Shown piece by piece: positions 27,953-42,300 of a stretch of DNA of 64,000 nucleotides. The notes beneath the pieces were generated by a model. It made no database searches, had not been told where the DNA came from, and saw only the letters and a program-made list of their open reading frames with translations. The stretch's first letter is position 1, and each line of letters begins with the position of its first letter. The DNA is taken from contig CM034595.1 of the NCBI GenBank assembly GCA_020091685.1, forward strand, positions 26,769,933 to 26,833,932. Direction: 5' to 3'. The DNA comes from Lutjanus erythropterus. Taxonomy: Eukaryota; Chordata; Actinopteri; Lutjaniformes; Lutjanidae. The translations under genes were made by a program, and so were the position numbers.

Positions 27953-30900
27953 ATGGCGGGGGAGGCTTCAACGGAGCTTCTTTTTCTGGATACGTTTAAG
28001 CACCAGAGTGCAGAGGTAATATTTCGGACACCTTATAATCTTGTTGTATATTTACTCCAGAGCTGCCTACATTCAATGCTCATATCGGTTACATTCAAGA
28101 GTTTTGGAGCATGATGCTGAACTTAATGCTAACGATGTCAACTTGGCTAACATTAGCAGTTGTATCATGGTTTTTGTGATAACGTTGCAATTAACGGCTT
28201 TCATTGCACTCCACACTTGCCTAGTTGTGAAGCTAACTGTGCCAAATATACCAATGAAATGCGATTTTATTTAGGTCATCATATAACGCCATGCAACGGT
28301 TCTCTTTTGCATCCCTGCGCACTTTGTTTGCTAGGTAGCCAAGTGGCTAATGCTAACTTTTAAGTCTCATTCTGCTCATGTTTACCTCAGATCGGGCAGC
28401 AAAAGTGACTGTCCTGGTCTGTAATGTTAGGCGTGGTTAGTTAATACAATATATTTTAAAAATGTTTGTATTAATTATGTTTTTAAATGTACTTCAGTTA
28501 ACCAACGTGGATGTGGTGCGGTTTCCTTGCGGGGTGCTGATCACAGAGGTGCGGGTCATTCCTCCAGGGATCAAAGCGCACAGTAACTTACCTGACAACA
28601 GAGCATTTGGGTAAGAGCTATACAGCACACCAAACACTGACATACCCGCTTATTAGGTCCACCTAGATGAAGCTAATGCAGACTAATAAAGCATCATTGT
28701 AGTGAGTCTCATTTTCATGAAGAATAATATGTTCCACTTTTGTTGAAACTGGTTTAGAGGGGTGCTGATTCAATTCTATTATATTTTTTGGGCTGTTGCT
28801 GGATTACACCATATCATGCTGAGAAGTTCTTATAATAATTTCCCTGTTCAATTTGCATTAACAAATGTTTACTAAATATTAAGTGGATGTAGGTCGATCA
28901 AGTAAACTGGGAACTGGGATGCACTAATCCAATATGCTGGATAGATATCACTGTTGAAGTTGCTCCACCCCAAATCAAAGAGATTTGCCACTGATCATAA
29001 TGTGGCAGTTTGTGACAATTTTCATCTCAGGGTTACATTCAGTCATTCATTCATGTTGGGCTGCTGTCTCAATCTGTAGCACCACAGCTTTCCCTGGTCT
29101 CATGTTACCTTAAGGTTGGGTGAACAATTGCAATATGTATTGTCAACAGACACTTCATCAATAGCAATAAGAAAATTGTTCGATAGAATGTTTAATTACA
29201 CTTTGCAATGAATACACCCAGACTCATAAGCAGCCTATCATATCCATTGATAATATGATTAAATTCAAAATAAAGTAGTTAAAGCAACTCTTTTGTCTGT
29301 TCTTTTATTAAAAATAGGTCATTAAAAATGATTAGTAGTTGTTGACATCAGCTGAAATGAAAGATTGTATTATGACAAATTTTTCAGTGATATTGCCCAG
29401 CCCCCTCTTTCCATACATCAAACAGTTCCCACCACATATGGCATATATGATTTGGGTAAGAGAGAGAACCGGCATAAGATCAGCCCTCTGTATCAGCAGA
29501 TACCCAGAGTCCAGGTATGGTAATTCTATGAGGAGGGGAAAGCTGGATTGGTGCAACCCTGGTTGCAGGAAATCCTTAACCTCACTGCTCATGATATATC
29601 CCCCCTGGACATGTTTCTTTCTGCTACAGATACCTGAGATGTGTCTGTGTGCCTGTAGGAAAGTAGTTTGACACCTGAGCTCTATTGTTGTGTGGGTCAT
29701 GATTCCCACTGAGCCTGTTGGGCGTGATGTAATTTCACTGAATGAATGGGCCCAGTGCTCAACAATGCACAAACCTGAGCAGATCAGACCTCCATGTTGT
29801 GTAGAGATGGGCAATTTATTAATAATATCCTCTAAGCATGTATGTCATTTCAATGCGCTGTATCATAGTATTGATATATATCACGATGAAGTACATTTTC
29901 TGGAAATTAAATTGAGAAACTGATCATGGATAATGTCTGTTTTTGTTACGTCAGCTAATTAAAGTCCTGACTAAGCAAAGTTTTTCATCATACAAATGCC
30001 AAAATATATAAAAGTGTAAGTTCTGCTTATCAATTCACCACATTGCCAACAATGGCATAATACACACAGATTTATTAAAGTTATATCTGCCACATTCATA
30101 AATCTATGCCTTGTCTCACACTTTACACTCAATGGTCATTTTATAAGGTACACGTGTAATCCAATAACGTGTAATCCAATAACGCTGTTCTGTCATAAAG
30201 TTGTTTTTTAGCTCAGGGTTAAGAGATAAAGCCAACTGCTCTCTTCTCCTTTCATTAAAACACAATATTTTTTTTTCACTGTTATAGAGGTCTGACCCCC
30301 TCATGAAAAAATAGGAAGGACAAAAAATTAAAAACGCCACTCAATAAAATGCAGTTCAGGACAACACCACCATTGACTGCCATCACAGTATTTCAATTCA
30401 AGTAAAACCTGATTTTAGACTCACAAGAAGGTCCATAGCAATAAAAACAATAGAGAAGAAGACAAAACATAAATCCACAGTATTCATTAGTCAGTTTAAA
30501 CAGTTCATATGTAGGCTGTGACACCAATGTGTATGAACCTGGATGAGTATCGTGAGCAGCTCTTCCTGGGACTGGTTAAAGCCTCTATGATGCTGTTCTC
30601 TGATTCATCAAAATGACACATAAAATTGTATATCAGATGTCGTAGGAGAGCCTCACATGTAGGAATATCAGAGAACACAAACAGTTGACTAGCACTATGC
30701 CATCTGGGAACCTCAAGCAGCAACTTCAGTGCATCATTGCAAGCTGCTATGAGTCTCGGCATACTGCTTTTCCTGTAGCAACACCAAAGAAAAGCCGTAT
30801 ACAGAGGTGAGCAGAAAATTCTAAATAATGAGCATTTTACATTGACAGGACACATACTGAGCTTGCAGAGCAACATGTTGTCCAGAGAGCATATAGTTTA

Positions 30901-33900
30901 CAACACTGTCTCTAAGTATCCATGTCCTAGAGGTGTTCATTTAATTATATGTTTTAGCACTCTCATTGTTAGTGACAGTATTGTTCTGGACCGTGTTATG
31001 TTTATTTAGATCCCAGTCTTAAACATATAATTAACAGTTTACATGTTTCTAACAATGTCACCAAAAACTAAATTTTATGAACCTCACAAAAGTAGAATTT
31101 ACATCAGAATTGTTGTATTGAATTGCAGTAGATTGTACAGGTCTATCTAATAAACAACAAAAATTACAATTTGTACTGGGCAGGTGGGTGAACAGGTGGT
31201 TAGATGGGTATTCTCCCTTTTTTCTGTTTCCTTTCTCCTTTCTTTTCTTTTTCTCTGTCTCTGTCATGTTGGTGAAATATTGTAAAAAATTGCTTCCTAT
31301 TAGGACTGCAAAATAATTTGAAAGTATTATTGAAATCACAATATGGCCAAGTGAAATGAATACACTAAAACTGCAAAAGCTGCTTTTTTGTTTGTTTTTG
31401 AAGAAGTGACAAATGAGCTGCTAATTTTGGTGAAGGAAAAATATGTGACAAAACTGTGTTATAGTGAAGTGCACAGATGCCCTGGTCCACAAATTGTGTT
31501 TGCCAAATGTAGTTTGTACAAGATATACATACCCAACAAATGTCACAACATCATGATTTATACACAAATATATATGTTTTCCCAGCAGAAATGAAAATAA
31601 TGATTCAAAAATGATCATCATGCAGTTCTACTTTCAAACAAAATACTGGAAACATAAAATGGCCCCTGAGTATATATTGTAATATCACAAACCTTTGTGT
31701 TTTATTTATAACTCAATACTAGTAAAGCCTTCAGTGGATAAAGGTGGACTGAGCCCTGACTGTCTCATTACTGTGTGTGTGGTTGTGTGTTTCCAGGGAA
31801 ACGTCGCCTCATGCTTTCCAGCTGGAACTGTTCTTCAATAATGTCACCAAACCGAACAGCCCGGCGTTCCACAGACTGGGCAGGTCAGAATCATTCTCAC
31901 TTTCTCTCCTCCCTCTTGTTTTGTTTCTGTGTTCCTCCTCCGAGTCTCTCTCATCCGTCTCTGTATTTCCCGGTGGAACAGTGTTTAAGATACAGGTGTC
32001 TGTCTCACCTGTAGAACCAGTCATGGTAGCATCTGAGTCCTGTTCTCAGAGGCCAGAGGGGTGTGTGCGTGTGTGTGTACGCACCCACCCATATTCAGGT
32101 CTCTTTGTTCCCATGCTGGCTAACTGGTATCTCCAGAAACTCAACCCCACCCACACTGTAGCTGAGAGTGACATAAAAACCTAAAGGTCCCAGTGAAATA
32201 GATGAGTAGTCAAATGTTTTTATTCTAACCTCATAATGACAGAGGTGTGCGCAGTAGCAGCAGAGCGTAAACTTGTATTTAGAGACGTGCATTGTGTAAG
32301 AGTTGTTGAAAACTGTAAATACGACACACCCAAGTTATTATCTCTGCTAGCAAAGTTCGGAGTAGATTTTTTTTAACCTGTCTGATTGCTTTTGAAATAT
32401 CTTCCAAGTGTCAAAAACAAGTCTTGTTTTGTTTTCGTGTCTTTTGTGACACAAATATGACTGTTGGTTTGTGTTGGCTAGCAAAGATCAGTATATCAGT
32501 AGATCAGTATATTTCAGCTACATAGTTTGAGATCAGGGGCTCGTGAGGCTATGTATTGTTCAGAAGATATGATACCAGTACCAATACCACTACCCTTAAA
32601 GTGATATATATAGTTATAAATTTAGGGCAAATGATGATAGGGAAGAACATATGGCATGCGAAGAGTGCACAAGTCATGTGTCTGTGCTGCAAAACAACAC
32701 AAGTAACTTGTGCAACCACCTGACATTTGGTGACGTTTTGGTTCAATTATATCTATATTTTCATAATAGGAAATGCATTATGAATAAGGACAGGTCTTAT
32801 TTTGCTGCACAGATTTGTTCATTAACAGTAATGTAGCACAATTGAAAGGAAAAGTGGTGCTTTGTTTGTTCAAATGTTAAAGTGCAACAAAAATATTTTG
32901 TCCCTAAAATCAATGAAAAATCGTGATCTCAGTATTGATCAAAATAGTTGTAGTTGGGCATAGTCATGTGTACCTACTTATTTCACTTGATTAATATATA
33001 GAAGTCCTAGAGGTAAAAATGCCTGGTAACTCACAAGAAGATCAGAGAAAAAAAGAATAGGTTTGTTTTCTCTGCATATTACAGGGAATCTGCAGCTCTT
33101 GAAAAGGTGTTAGGTATTTAAAAGACTTGCTGAAAATGTTTTTGTATCCGATCGCAGGCTGTCAGGAGATTTTATACAGTTACAAACAAATACTGTCACT
33201 ACTCCTTACTACAGTAGCTGTCTCATAATGGGCAAGTGTCAATTCTAATAAATACTTCCAAAATAATTATCTTTATTGGTTAGTTTATCTATACATTTTC
33301 TATGGCTTATCTGAATCTGGACTGTTTAATTTAATTAATTATATCATTGGAAACTTATGGTGCTGAAAATATGTGATATAATGACAATTCTTGGCCATAT
33401 TGTCCCTACTGGTTTTCCAGCATACTTTCTTGCTTTGTCCAATTGAGAAACAGTGCTGTGTTTTGAATGGCATTCTATGTGGTTTTACAAAGTCTTGAAT
33501 TTAACTGGATGAACTTTGCAGAACTCCCTTTTTTTTTAAAGTGACGTCATGCCATTCAGTAGTCAGCGGGACAATAGAGAGCTGTCAGGAAATGAGGAGA
33601 GACGGAGTGAGAGAGCATGATGAGCGAGTGCTTTTTAGACATAATTACACAGTAATTTTGTGCTGGTTGGAAAGAGGTTTATCTCAGACTTAACAGATTG
33701 CTCCTAATCTTCATTGCAGTTGCATGCTATTTTCTAAAAATAAAATCCCCAAGAGTAATGATAAACAAACATACACAAGTTTAAGAATATGTCAGCCTCG
33801 ATGTTAAGTTGTTTTAATAAGCCCTGTTTTGCTTTCTGCCCCTCAGTCTGGAGTATGATGAGAACAAGTCCATCGTGTTCAGACCCAGTGGAAAGGTAAA

Positions 33901-36260
33901 AGATTGTCCACAGACAAGAGGATTTGTATTTTATTTTTTGTCTCAATTTGTGACTGACTTCATCTGTTTGTTTGTGCAGGTGAACACAGACGGCCTGGTG
34001 CTGCGTGGCTGGTACACCAGTCTGACTGTTGCAGTGTACGGGACAGCAGAGCGCTCACACGGACATGACCAAGGCTCACCCCCTCCCCCTCCACCCCCAC
34101 CCCCTCAACAGCCCAGTGGACCAAAGAGGATCATTAAACAAGGTGAGCAGCATCAAGCCGAAACCACCCAACGCTCTCATTGTCACACACACTAAATCTG
34201 ACACATCTTGTGAGCAGGTTGTCTCGTTCTTTTTCTTGTTATAATGTCAATCTATTGTACTGTTTTTAGAGTGGGAAAAAGATGACCAGTACAATGGCAG
34301 CCCACCCAGACCAGCACCCAGAGGGCCTCGTACTCCACCTGGGCCTCCACCCCCGGACGATGACGATGAAGAGCAGATGCCAGTGACAGGTCAGAACTCT
34401 TTACCTGGTCTCTGTACATTACATTATATCACATTATATCAGCTGCTGTTAGATCGTGATAAATCAGCTGACAGAGATGTTGCTGTAGTTTAAACATCTG
34501 CCTTGCATTGGTGCAGAAAATCCCACATTACTTACCATGTCAGTCCCTCCAGGAAGTTGCAGTGCTGTGATCTCATAAACTCAACCAGTCCTTGTGAATT
34601 CTGTGCGGCCTCGCAATTTTATCCAAACTCTGCAATTTCTCCACAAACTTGACCAGTCACTGTTGCTTCCCGAGAGTTCTGCCAGTAATACCTGTACAAA
34701 CATCATACATGTATGTCTCAGTGCACTGATTCAATGTTTTGTTTTATTATTCACTATTTCTTGGAATTTATTTATTTTTTATTTTGTCACAGGCACTGAC
34801 AAGAACATTTGTCACTGGCTTGTATCAATGCTCTGTGTAGTTTTATTTTTAATTTTGAGTTTTTTCTTTTTTTTTCTTTTTTTAAAAAATTTTTTTAAGT
34901 TTGAGCGTCAAAAAAGTAAGTTGTTTTTGTTGTTGTTGTTGGTAAGGTTACTGAGAACATTCCAGACACAGTGGGTTTTGTTCCCCCTAGAACAAGGTGC
35001 CATTGATTTTAATTAATTCTACAAAAAATTGCAACTTTGCAACCACCTTACATCGACTCAGGCAGCAGATGCTGTTTTCTGCACCATATGATAAAGTATT
35101 ATAACACTGTTTTGAATGTTTTATCCCAGTTAGTACCATTTTGTGTACTGAACACAATTGTCTACCATTAGTTATTTGTTTTTTTATTAAACGTTTGCTT
35201 ATTACTCAATCCTGCAGTTCATTACATTTTTTCCTCAGTCAGTTCATTCCTGCAGGGTAATATGGTTTGAAGTGTATTTGAAATCTCTGGCTGTTCTTGG
35301 ACAGGTAAAGGGCACATTATGTTCACTTTGATAGGTTACATATGCTAAGCAAGTTTCTGCTTGCTGATTATTACAATGTACTGAAATTAATGAAAACTTG
35401 TGGCTGCCTGTCAAGTGTGTTATAGACTAAAGCAGGCAAACACCTGCATAACCTTTAAGCTATTCTGTATAAGTAAACTTATACTTTCAGATTAAATATA
35501 TAGTTTGCATGTTTACATGAGCCCTGTGGGTCTGTTGGCTGAACTGTGTGTCCTCTGGTCTCTGTTGTGATGTCCAAAGTGGGCGTGGTCAAAGATGAGC
35601 CAATGCCGGGCCGTGACGACTACCTGGAAGCCGTGTCACCTGAAAGATCGCTGCCTGCTGATGAAACCTACTCAGACGCTGAACAGGAGGAAGAAGGTGA
35701 CGAGGAGGAAGAGGAGGAGCAGGAGGAGGAAGAAGATGCACGGACCGAGGGGAGCGCTCCAGAAGAAGAGGAGGAAGAGGAGGAGGAGGAAGATGAGGGT
35801 GAGGACGAGGAAGAGGAGATGGAGGAAGGTAGGGGAGTTAATTTGTGAGAGTAGGATAGTCTACAATCCCAAATGGACGCCCGGCCCTGAGCCTCTCTGA
35901 TCAGCAGACTTCCCAGAGGGCCACGGGCGCATGGGGTCCATTTCGGAGTGCGTGACAGTTGGAGAGAGAGTGTGTGTGCTCTGGCATGCTGCCTCCATCT
36001 ACAACCCGCTGGATGCTCCAAACTCTCAGCTAGCCCACCCCTGGGCTACTCTGAAGGCTTATGATCAACAGTCATAAGCGGCCATGTGCAGGTCGACCTC
36101 ACACATCCTTACACGCTTGTGCTGTAGTCACATCCTGCATGTCAAACTAACCCTGCATGTGTGGAGTGATGCTGCCATGTGTGAGAAGGTTTGTCCGTGT
36201 TTGCATTTGTGAATGAGCAAGGGAATATGTAGTAGTTGCTGGCCTCCTCATTTCCATCCA

Positions 36261-36325
<65 letters not shown>

Positions 36326-39300
36326 TGAGATATTTTGATAGTCAGTGAATTAGCTATAGTAGATGTCAGTCAACACACTCCCAGGTTGGAGAAGCAGAGA
36401 GGAGCACCAGCATGGGAGCTAAACAATATACTGCTGAGGACAAGTTTGGCAACAAAATGTGCTTTTAAAAAAGTTCCACCCAAAAAATCAATGCCAGCTG
36501 AAGTGTATGATATTACAGTTCTGGTAAAAATCAGTCAATCAGAATTCACATTTAAGAAGCTGAAATCAGAGAATTTTCCCCCTTTTTTCCTAAAATGAAG
36601 TTACTCAAGCCAATTAATCGATAATCAAAATAGTTGGTGATTAATTTAATAGTTGCCAATTAATTGATTACTCGTTGCAGCTCTCTCTGGTTTAACTAGG
36701 TATGTTTTTGAGTAAAATAAACATCTCTCCCAGACATAGAATTCAACAGCCACTGAAATGGAATGGCTGCCATACTAATAATAATTTATATTAATATTTT
36801 CGCTGCCTAACGTTGCCATCATACAGCCTTTTCCAAGGGGAAACTGTTGTCTTATAATCCAAATATCTCTCTCTCCAACGTAACCAGATTCCTTTGGCAA
36901 AGAAAATATTTATACCTCAGAACACAGGAGTTGCTGGTCTACTGCTGCCTCAGTTTGTTAGTTTGTTTTATTGTGGAACTTCTGTCAATCTGAACTGAAC
37001 TTCTTTTAAAACATAGAAGTCAGACAATAACACAAACTAACTAACTGATCAAAGCACTGTTAGACCAGCAACTCCTGCCTTCTGCCAGGTAAAATGAAAG
37101 TTTTTGGCAGTGAAGTCTGGTGTATTTGGAGAGAGCAATGTTTGACTTATAAAACTGTGGTTTCCCATCAGAAAAGACTGTCTGACAGCAAAGTAAAGCT
37201 GTGAAAATATTCTAAATATGGTGTACATTCAAACTGATATTGATGTTTTTTGGAGGGTTTTTTTGTAGGTGGCTTATATATGTTTTGCTGCTGACCCCGT
37301 CCACAGCAGTACACTGATTAGCTTTCATGGTGGTGCTCCTGCTGCTTCTCCAAACTGGCAGCGTGCCAACCTCCATCTACTGTAGTTAACATCCTGATTA
37401 TTGACATGTACCTCATACAACTCCACTTCAAATAATCCAAACTATTCCTTTAAGACTTAAGTTGATAATGTTAGTGTTTAACTTTTGTCAAATTTCTCCT
37501 CTCGTCTCTTCAGGTGATGATGGCTATGAGCAGATTTCCAGCGATGAGGACGATCTGGATAATGGTAGCTTCAAGCTGCCCTCCTTTGACATAGACTATA
37601 CTCCTGAGGACCTTGCGTCTGTCCCACCTGTCCAGTATGACCCATATGAGCGAGAACTCAGACCCCTACTCTATTTCACACCCCCATATAAGACCCGCTT
37701 CGATACCCAGTTTGAGAAGGCCAGTGTGGAGGAGCCGAGAGACCCAGGTGGAACAGAAGAACCAGCAGGTGGAGAGGAGGCGGAGGCTGTTGCACAGCTG
37801 AAAGAGCTACTAGCGAGTATTGGAGATGACAGAGATGCACGCTGGGTCACTGCTCTGGAGGAGGCACCTGGACTACTGGCCAAAGGGTTGGCTCATTTAG
37901 TTAAACAAGGGGAGAGGGAGATGGAGGGCCCTGTTGGAGTTTTAGCTCAGTGGGCACTCCAGGCTCTGAGTATGGAGATCGCTCTCACGCAACCCATTGC
38001 TCTTAACCTCAGACAATTAAAAGCTGGTGCCAAGCTAGCGTCATGCCTAGCAGAGTGTCCACAGGGCCTCACGGTACTGCTGCACGAAGGGGCTCTGAAT
38101 GTGCTGCTGGAGCTGCTTAACGCGGACCATGTCTCCTCCACACTGAAGCTGAGTATCCTGAGAGCTCTGGGTGCTCTGATCAGCGCTCCTGCTGGTGTGG
38201 AGGCTTTCCTACACGCAGGAGAGTCAGAGAAGAGTGGCTATCAGGTTAGAATCACAAAGACGCTAACCCTTTTTTACACAGAGATTGTATACTACCACTG
38301 CAGCAAAGGTTCATCTCTATGCTGCCTTTACTTTTTTTTTTTACACTGAGCCGAACAACGCTGCTTTATGAAAGAGTGATGTCATACAACAGCATCAACA
38401 TCTGGTGTAGAACAAACAATTCAACACCTCTGTTTTTTTGTAATCGCAGACAGAGCTAATAATGCCATGAATTTTTAACGTAAAGCTTTTTATTGTTTCC
38501 TGGATAAACGGGGCAGGGCTTCCCTAACAGTGAAATTAAAAGGATCGCCTGGTGTGATGATCTGTGGGGAGGGATTTCTCTCCTGCCTCTGTGTGTGTGT
38601 TTATATCTTGTATGTGTATGTGCCTGTGTCTGCTTATCTCTCTTGCTCTCTGATTAAACACTGCTGTCTAATATGTGGAATAATAACATAATATAAAGAA
38701 CACAGTCACAAACAGCAGTAAGCGTGTAACACAACAGCGTCATATCCCGTCATGCTGGTTCACCCTTTACACAGATGTCAGTTTGGCTTTGTTTCAGCTT
38801 CTGCCAAAATAAGATTTGAAACTGAACCCAGCTTAACATTTGTCATGATCCAAATCAGTGTCTACCTGTATATAAGGCACTTACTGAACCAATCATGTGC
38901 TTAACAGCCTGACACTGTTTTATGTCCTTTACAGCGTTTAGTCCAGCTGTTCCTGCGTGAAGAAACAGTGAGGGTCATAACAGCTGGCAACGCCATATTA
39001 CAGAAGTGCCACATGTATGAGGTGCTGTTCGACCTGCAGCGTGCAGCAGCAGCATCGAGTGAACCACAGCAGGTAGAAACACACACTCATTCAAAACAGA
39101 GTTACTATAGTTTTGTATTTTCTTTTTTTTTTTTTCTTTTTTTTTTTTTTTAAATTATTTTCAGTTTCAGTTAATGTCTAGAGTGGGTTTGTTTATTTCA
39201 GTTTAGTTTTTATTGTTTAAAATGTTTAATTTTGATTTACTTTTTATTAGTTTCAGTAAGTTTTTTTTATTTTTATAATATGTGAGGTACTTATCAGGGA

Positions 39301-42300
39301 CAATATTTAAGAAGTTCAAAATTGGTATTTCTTTACCAACAAGTTTTGTGACAGCAGTTGACTCACAGTTGTAGACATCCCAGTCTCAATAAACATATGC
39401 ACCGATGCCTCTTCACCGTTGTTGTGTTGACAAATTTGACCAAACCTTTATTTTTATTTCAGTTAAAAATAGTTTTAACCTGTAGTTTTAGTTTTTAGTT
39501 CATTTTTAGTTTACTATAATAACCTTGATTCAAACATTAACTATAATTCTCATGATAATCATGACTGATTGTTATTCTCAGGAGGAGATGGAGGACGCTG
39601 AAAGCCCCATGGAGGAGGAACCATCGCTCAGCTCCTCCCCTGTCAGCGAGGCAGAGCTTGATAGGCTGGCAGGAGTTTTGGAAGAGTTACATCACCTGCT
39701 AGAAACGGCACCTAACTGCATGGTGCAGCCACCTGGGAAAGCGTTCCCCACTACTGCACGAATAACAGGACCACAGGAGCGGGATGATCCATACCCAACA
39801 CTGTACAGGTACACATTAACACAATCTGACACAGTGCAAAAAGTCAGATATTAAGTTAAAGCTTCCACAAAGTATGGAATTTGGTTTTAGTAATTTTCAG
39901 GTCTGGTTCAGAACAGAAAAAAGAGTTTGGAAAAATATTTGAGTATGCAGACTATTCTCCCTGTTCTGTTTTCTAAAATATAAAATTCAGACTGTTTTTC
40001 ACGAAATTTGAAGCAGCCAAAGTGTTTATCACTGTGAGATAATGCAGCCCAGAGCGACTTTGATGTCATCAAAAGTACAGAAAGAAGTATAGCATGCATC
40101 TGAACGCACACTCCTAAACAGACCTGCCTCAACACCTGTATGTCCCAGCCCACAAAACAGCTCTGTACCAACTGCCTTAAAACCGTATCAAATCCAGACA
40201 TCCATTACCAATTTAGTTTGAAAGAAAATGTGGCAACATCTTTGAATTTCACACACCATCACAAATAGCCAAATATTGAGCTAATAATAGCATACATACT
40301 CATAATTTAACATATATGTTAACCATTGGATTTTAAGTACATATTTTACATAATAAACTTATCCCTATTTGTACTCTAATGTTAAATATGGTCTGAAAAA
40401 TTTACCAAGAAGTATGGAAAAAATATGGAATTTTGAAATGGAAAATGTGCAGGAACCTTGAAAGTTGAATGTAGTTGTGACCTACTGATTTTTAAATGAA
40501 GCACTTTTTTTTTCTCAGGTATATGCATGCGTGCCATTTCCTGGAGAGCACAGCGGCGGTGTTGTCAGCAGCCGCAGCGGTTGGCCACCTTGGTGTCACC
40601 CAGGCTGTCAAAGAGCTCCTTCGCTTCCTGTCGCTCACCCAGTCAGGTCTGCTCTTCCTCCTTGCCCAGCCCACTCCCACCAACCTGTTGCTGCGTCTCC
40701 TGGCGTCGGTGGCAGAGGCCGAGGGCGAGGACACCACCTTCACAGCTGGAGAGGGAGGCCTCACGGGGCCAGGTTGTGGTGAAGAGGGCTTCGGCGTGTG
40801 GTTGATGCAGGCGCTGCACGCTCTGCAGGGCGTGTCAGAGCTCATGAGCCACGTGGCCACAGGGGGAGACGGAGGAGCTGGGCTAGAGGAGGGTGACAAC
40901 GCGGAGGTGCTGGGCATGCTACATGCGCTCTACCTGATGACCTTCACACAGACTGGTCGCAGTGCTGTGGCTCACGTTTTCAGTCTGGACAATAACCTGT
41001 CATGTCTGGTCACCCTGCTGCAGCACCACAGCAAGGACGGACAAGGGTACAGATGTCCTCTCTTTCTCTTTCTCTATGACTTGGTATTTATTTCAGGCAC
41101 GTGCAGTGATTTCTGAGCTTTTCTTTAATCTTCTTTTCTTGTAGTGAAGCCAAAGCTCGGAAAGCAGTGACGTATAATTACGCTTGTATGCTGGTGTTGT
41201 TGGTGGTGCAGACCTCTAATGAACTGCGGATGATGGAACAATATGCTGCTCCACTACTCTCCATAGCCAAGGCTGATGACACCAACGCGAAGTTACAGGG
41301 TAAATATTCCCAATGTTGCCTTAACCTCTTCCATTTCATCATTTTTATGGGAGGGCAGGGGATTTTTAGGTGGAGATAGTAGGTCAACAGTATATTTCAT
41401 GTAGAAGTGGTATACATCATCTGAAAACTGGGAACATGAAAATTAATTTGAGATGTAGCTCAGCACTCTGTGTCAAGTTTTTCTAGTCAACTCTGTAATA
41501 AGCATTGCATTTTCTGTAGGTGCCTATTCAAATGTTGAATGTTTAAGGGTTTATGTTCTAATGCTCTATCGTGCATCATAAATTCTTGCTGAGGTTTTTG
41601 GATTGATACAATTTATTAAATGGTCAAAATACCACAAAGTCACCAAGACCTTGAAAAAGTGACTGGATGGCGAGCACGTCTGTTCTGGGAGTTGCTCAGA
41701 ATACCTGTTGTTATCAATATATCTAGGAAAGCCACACATCCTCTTAAAACTGCGTAATTTTTGCCTGAAACTGCATGGGATTAGCATAAACTCATGGGTA
41801 CCAATAGAACCATTTGACATTCAGATATCTTGAGGAGAGAGATCAAGGGATCTCTTTGAAAATGGGCTGACTAGTTTTTCCCCTTGCCATAATTTAGCTA
41901 CTTTTTTTTTCTTGACAAGATGGCATGACATGATTGGTACTAATGGATTCTTTAGGTCTGCTAGTTTCATATAATACCAGTATGTTCACTCAGACTTCAA
42001 AACCTGCTACAGCCTAGACAGTAATGTCGTCTGTGGGCGTGGATGTCCCCACAGAGTTGAAACCATTTTTAGTGTTTGTTTGCATGTGTTTTCGATCATT
42101 AAAGTGATGGTCTTTTCTCTGTATTTCAGAGCTTAACAAATGGCTGGAGCCTCTGGAAAAACTTCGCTTTGAGATTGGCAGCATTCCCACCCTCATCGAC
42201 TACATCAAACAGGTACTGGTCTGTCTCTCAGTATACATGCTGCTGAAATAAAGCTACATTTCAATACATTTTAATTCTCACTGTGTGATCTTTCATCTTC

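Noticed and set aside
29332-29814. 160-codon open frame on the minus strand in a virma intron
   Set aside because: No domain, signal or splice context, and composition is like the surrounding intron; it overlaps a MITE-like end.
30150-30184. Tandem GTGTAATCCAATAAC pair as a regulatory CCAAT array
   Set aside because: Only two copies, deep inside an intron, most simply a local duplication.
34594-35016. 140-codon plus-strand open frame rich in Leu/Phe
   Set aside because: Created by T-runs; no conservation or splice signals.
35668-36021. Ser-rich minus-strand frame
   Set aside because: It is the antisense shadow of the Glu-rich virma exon 7.
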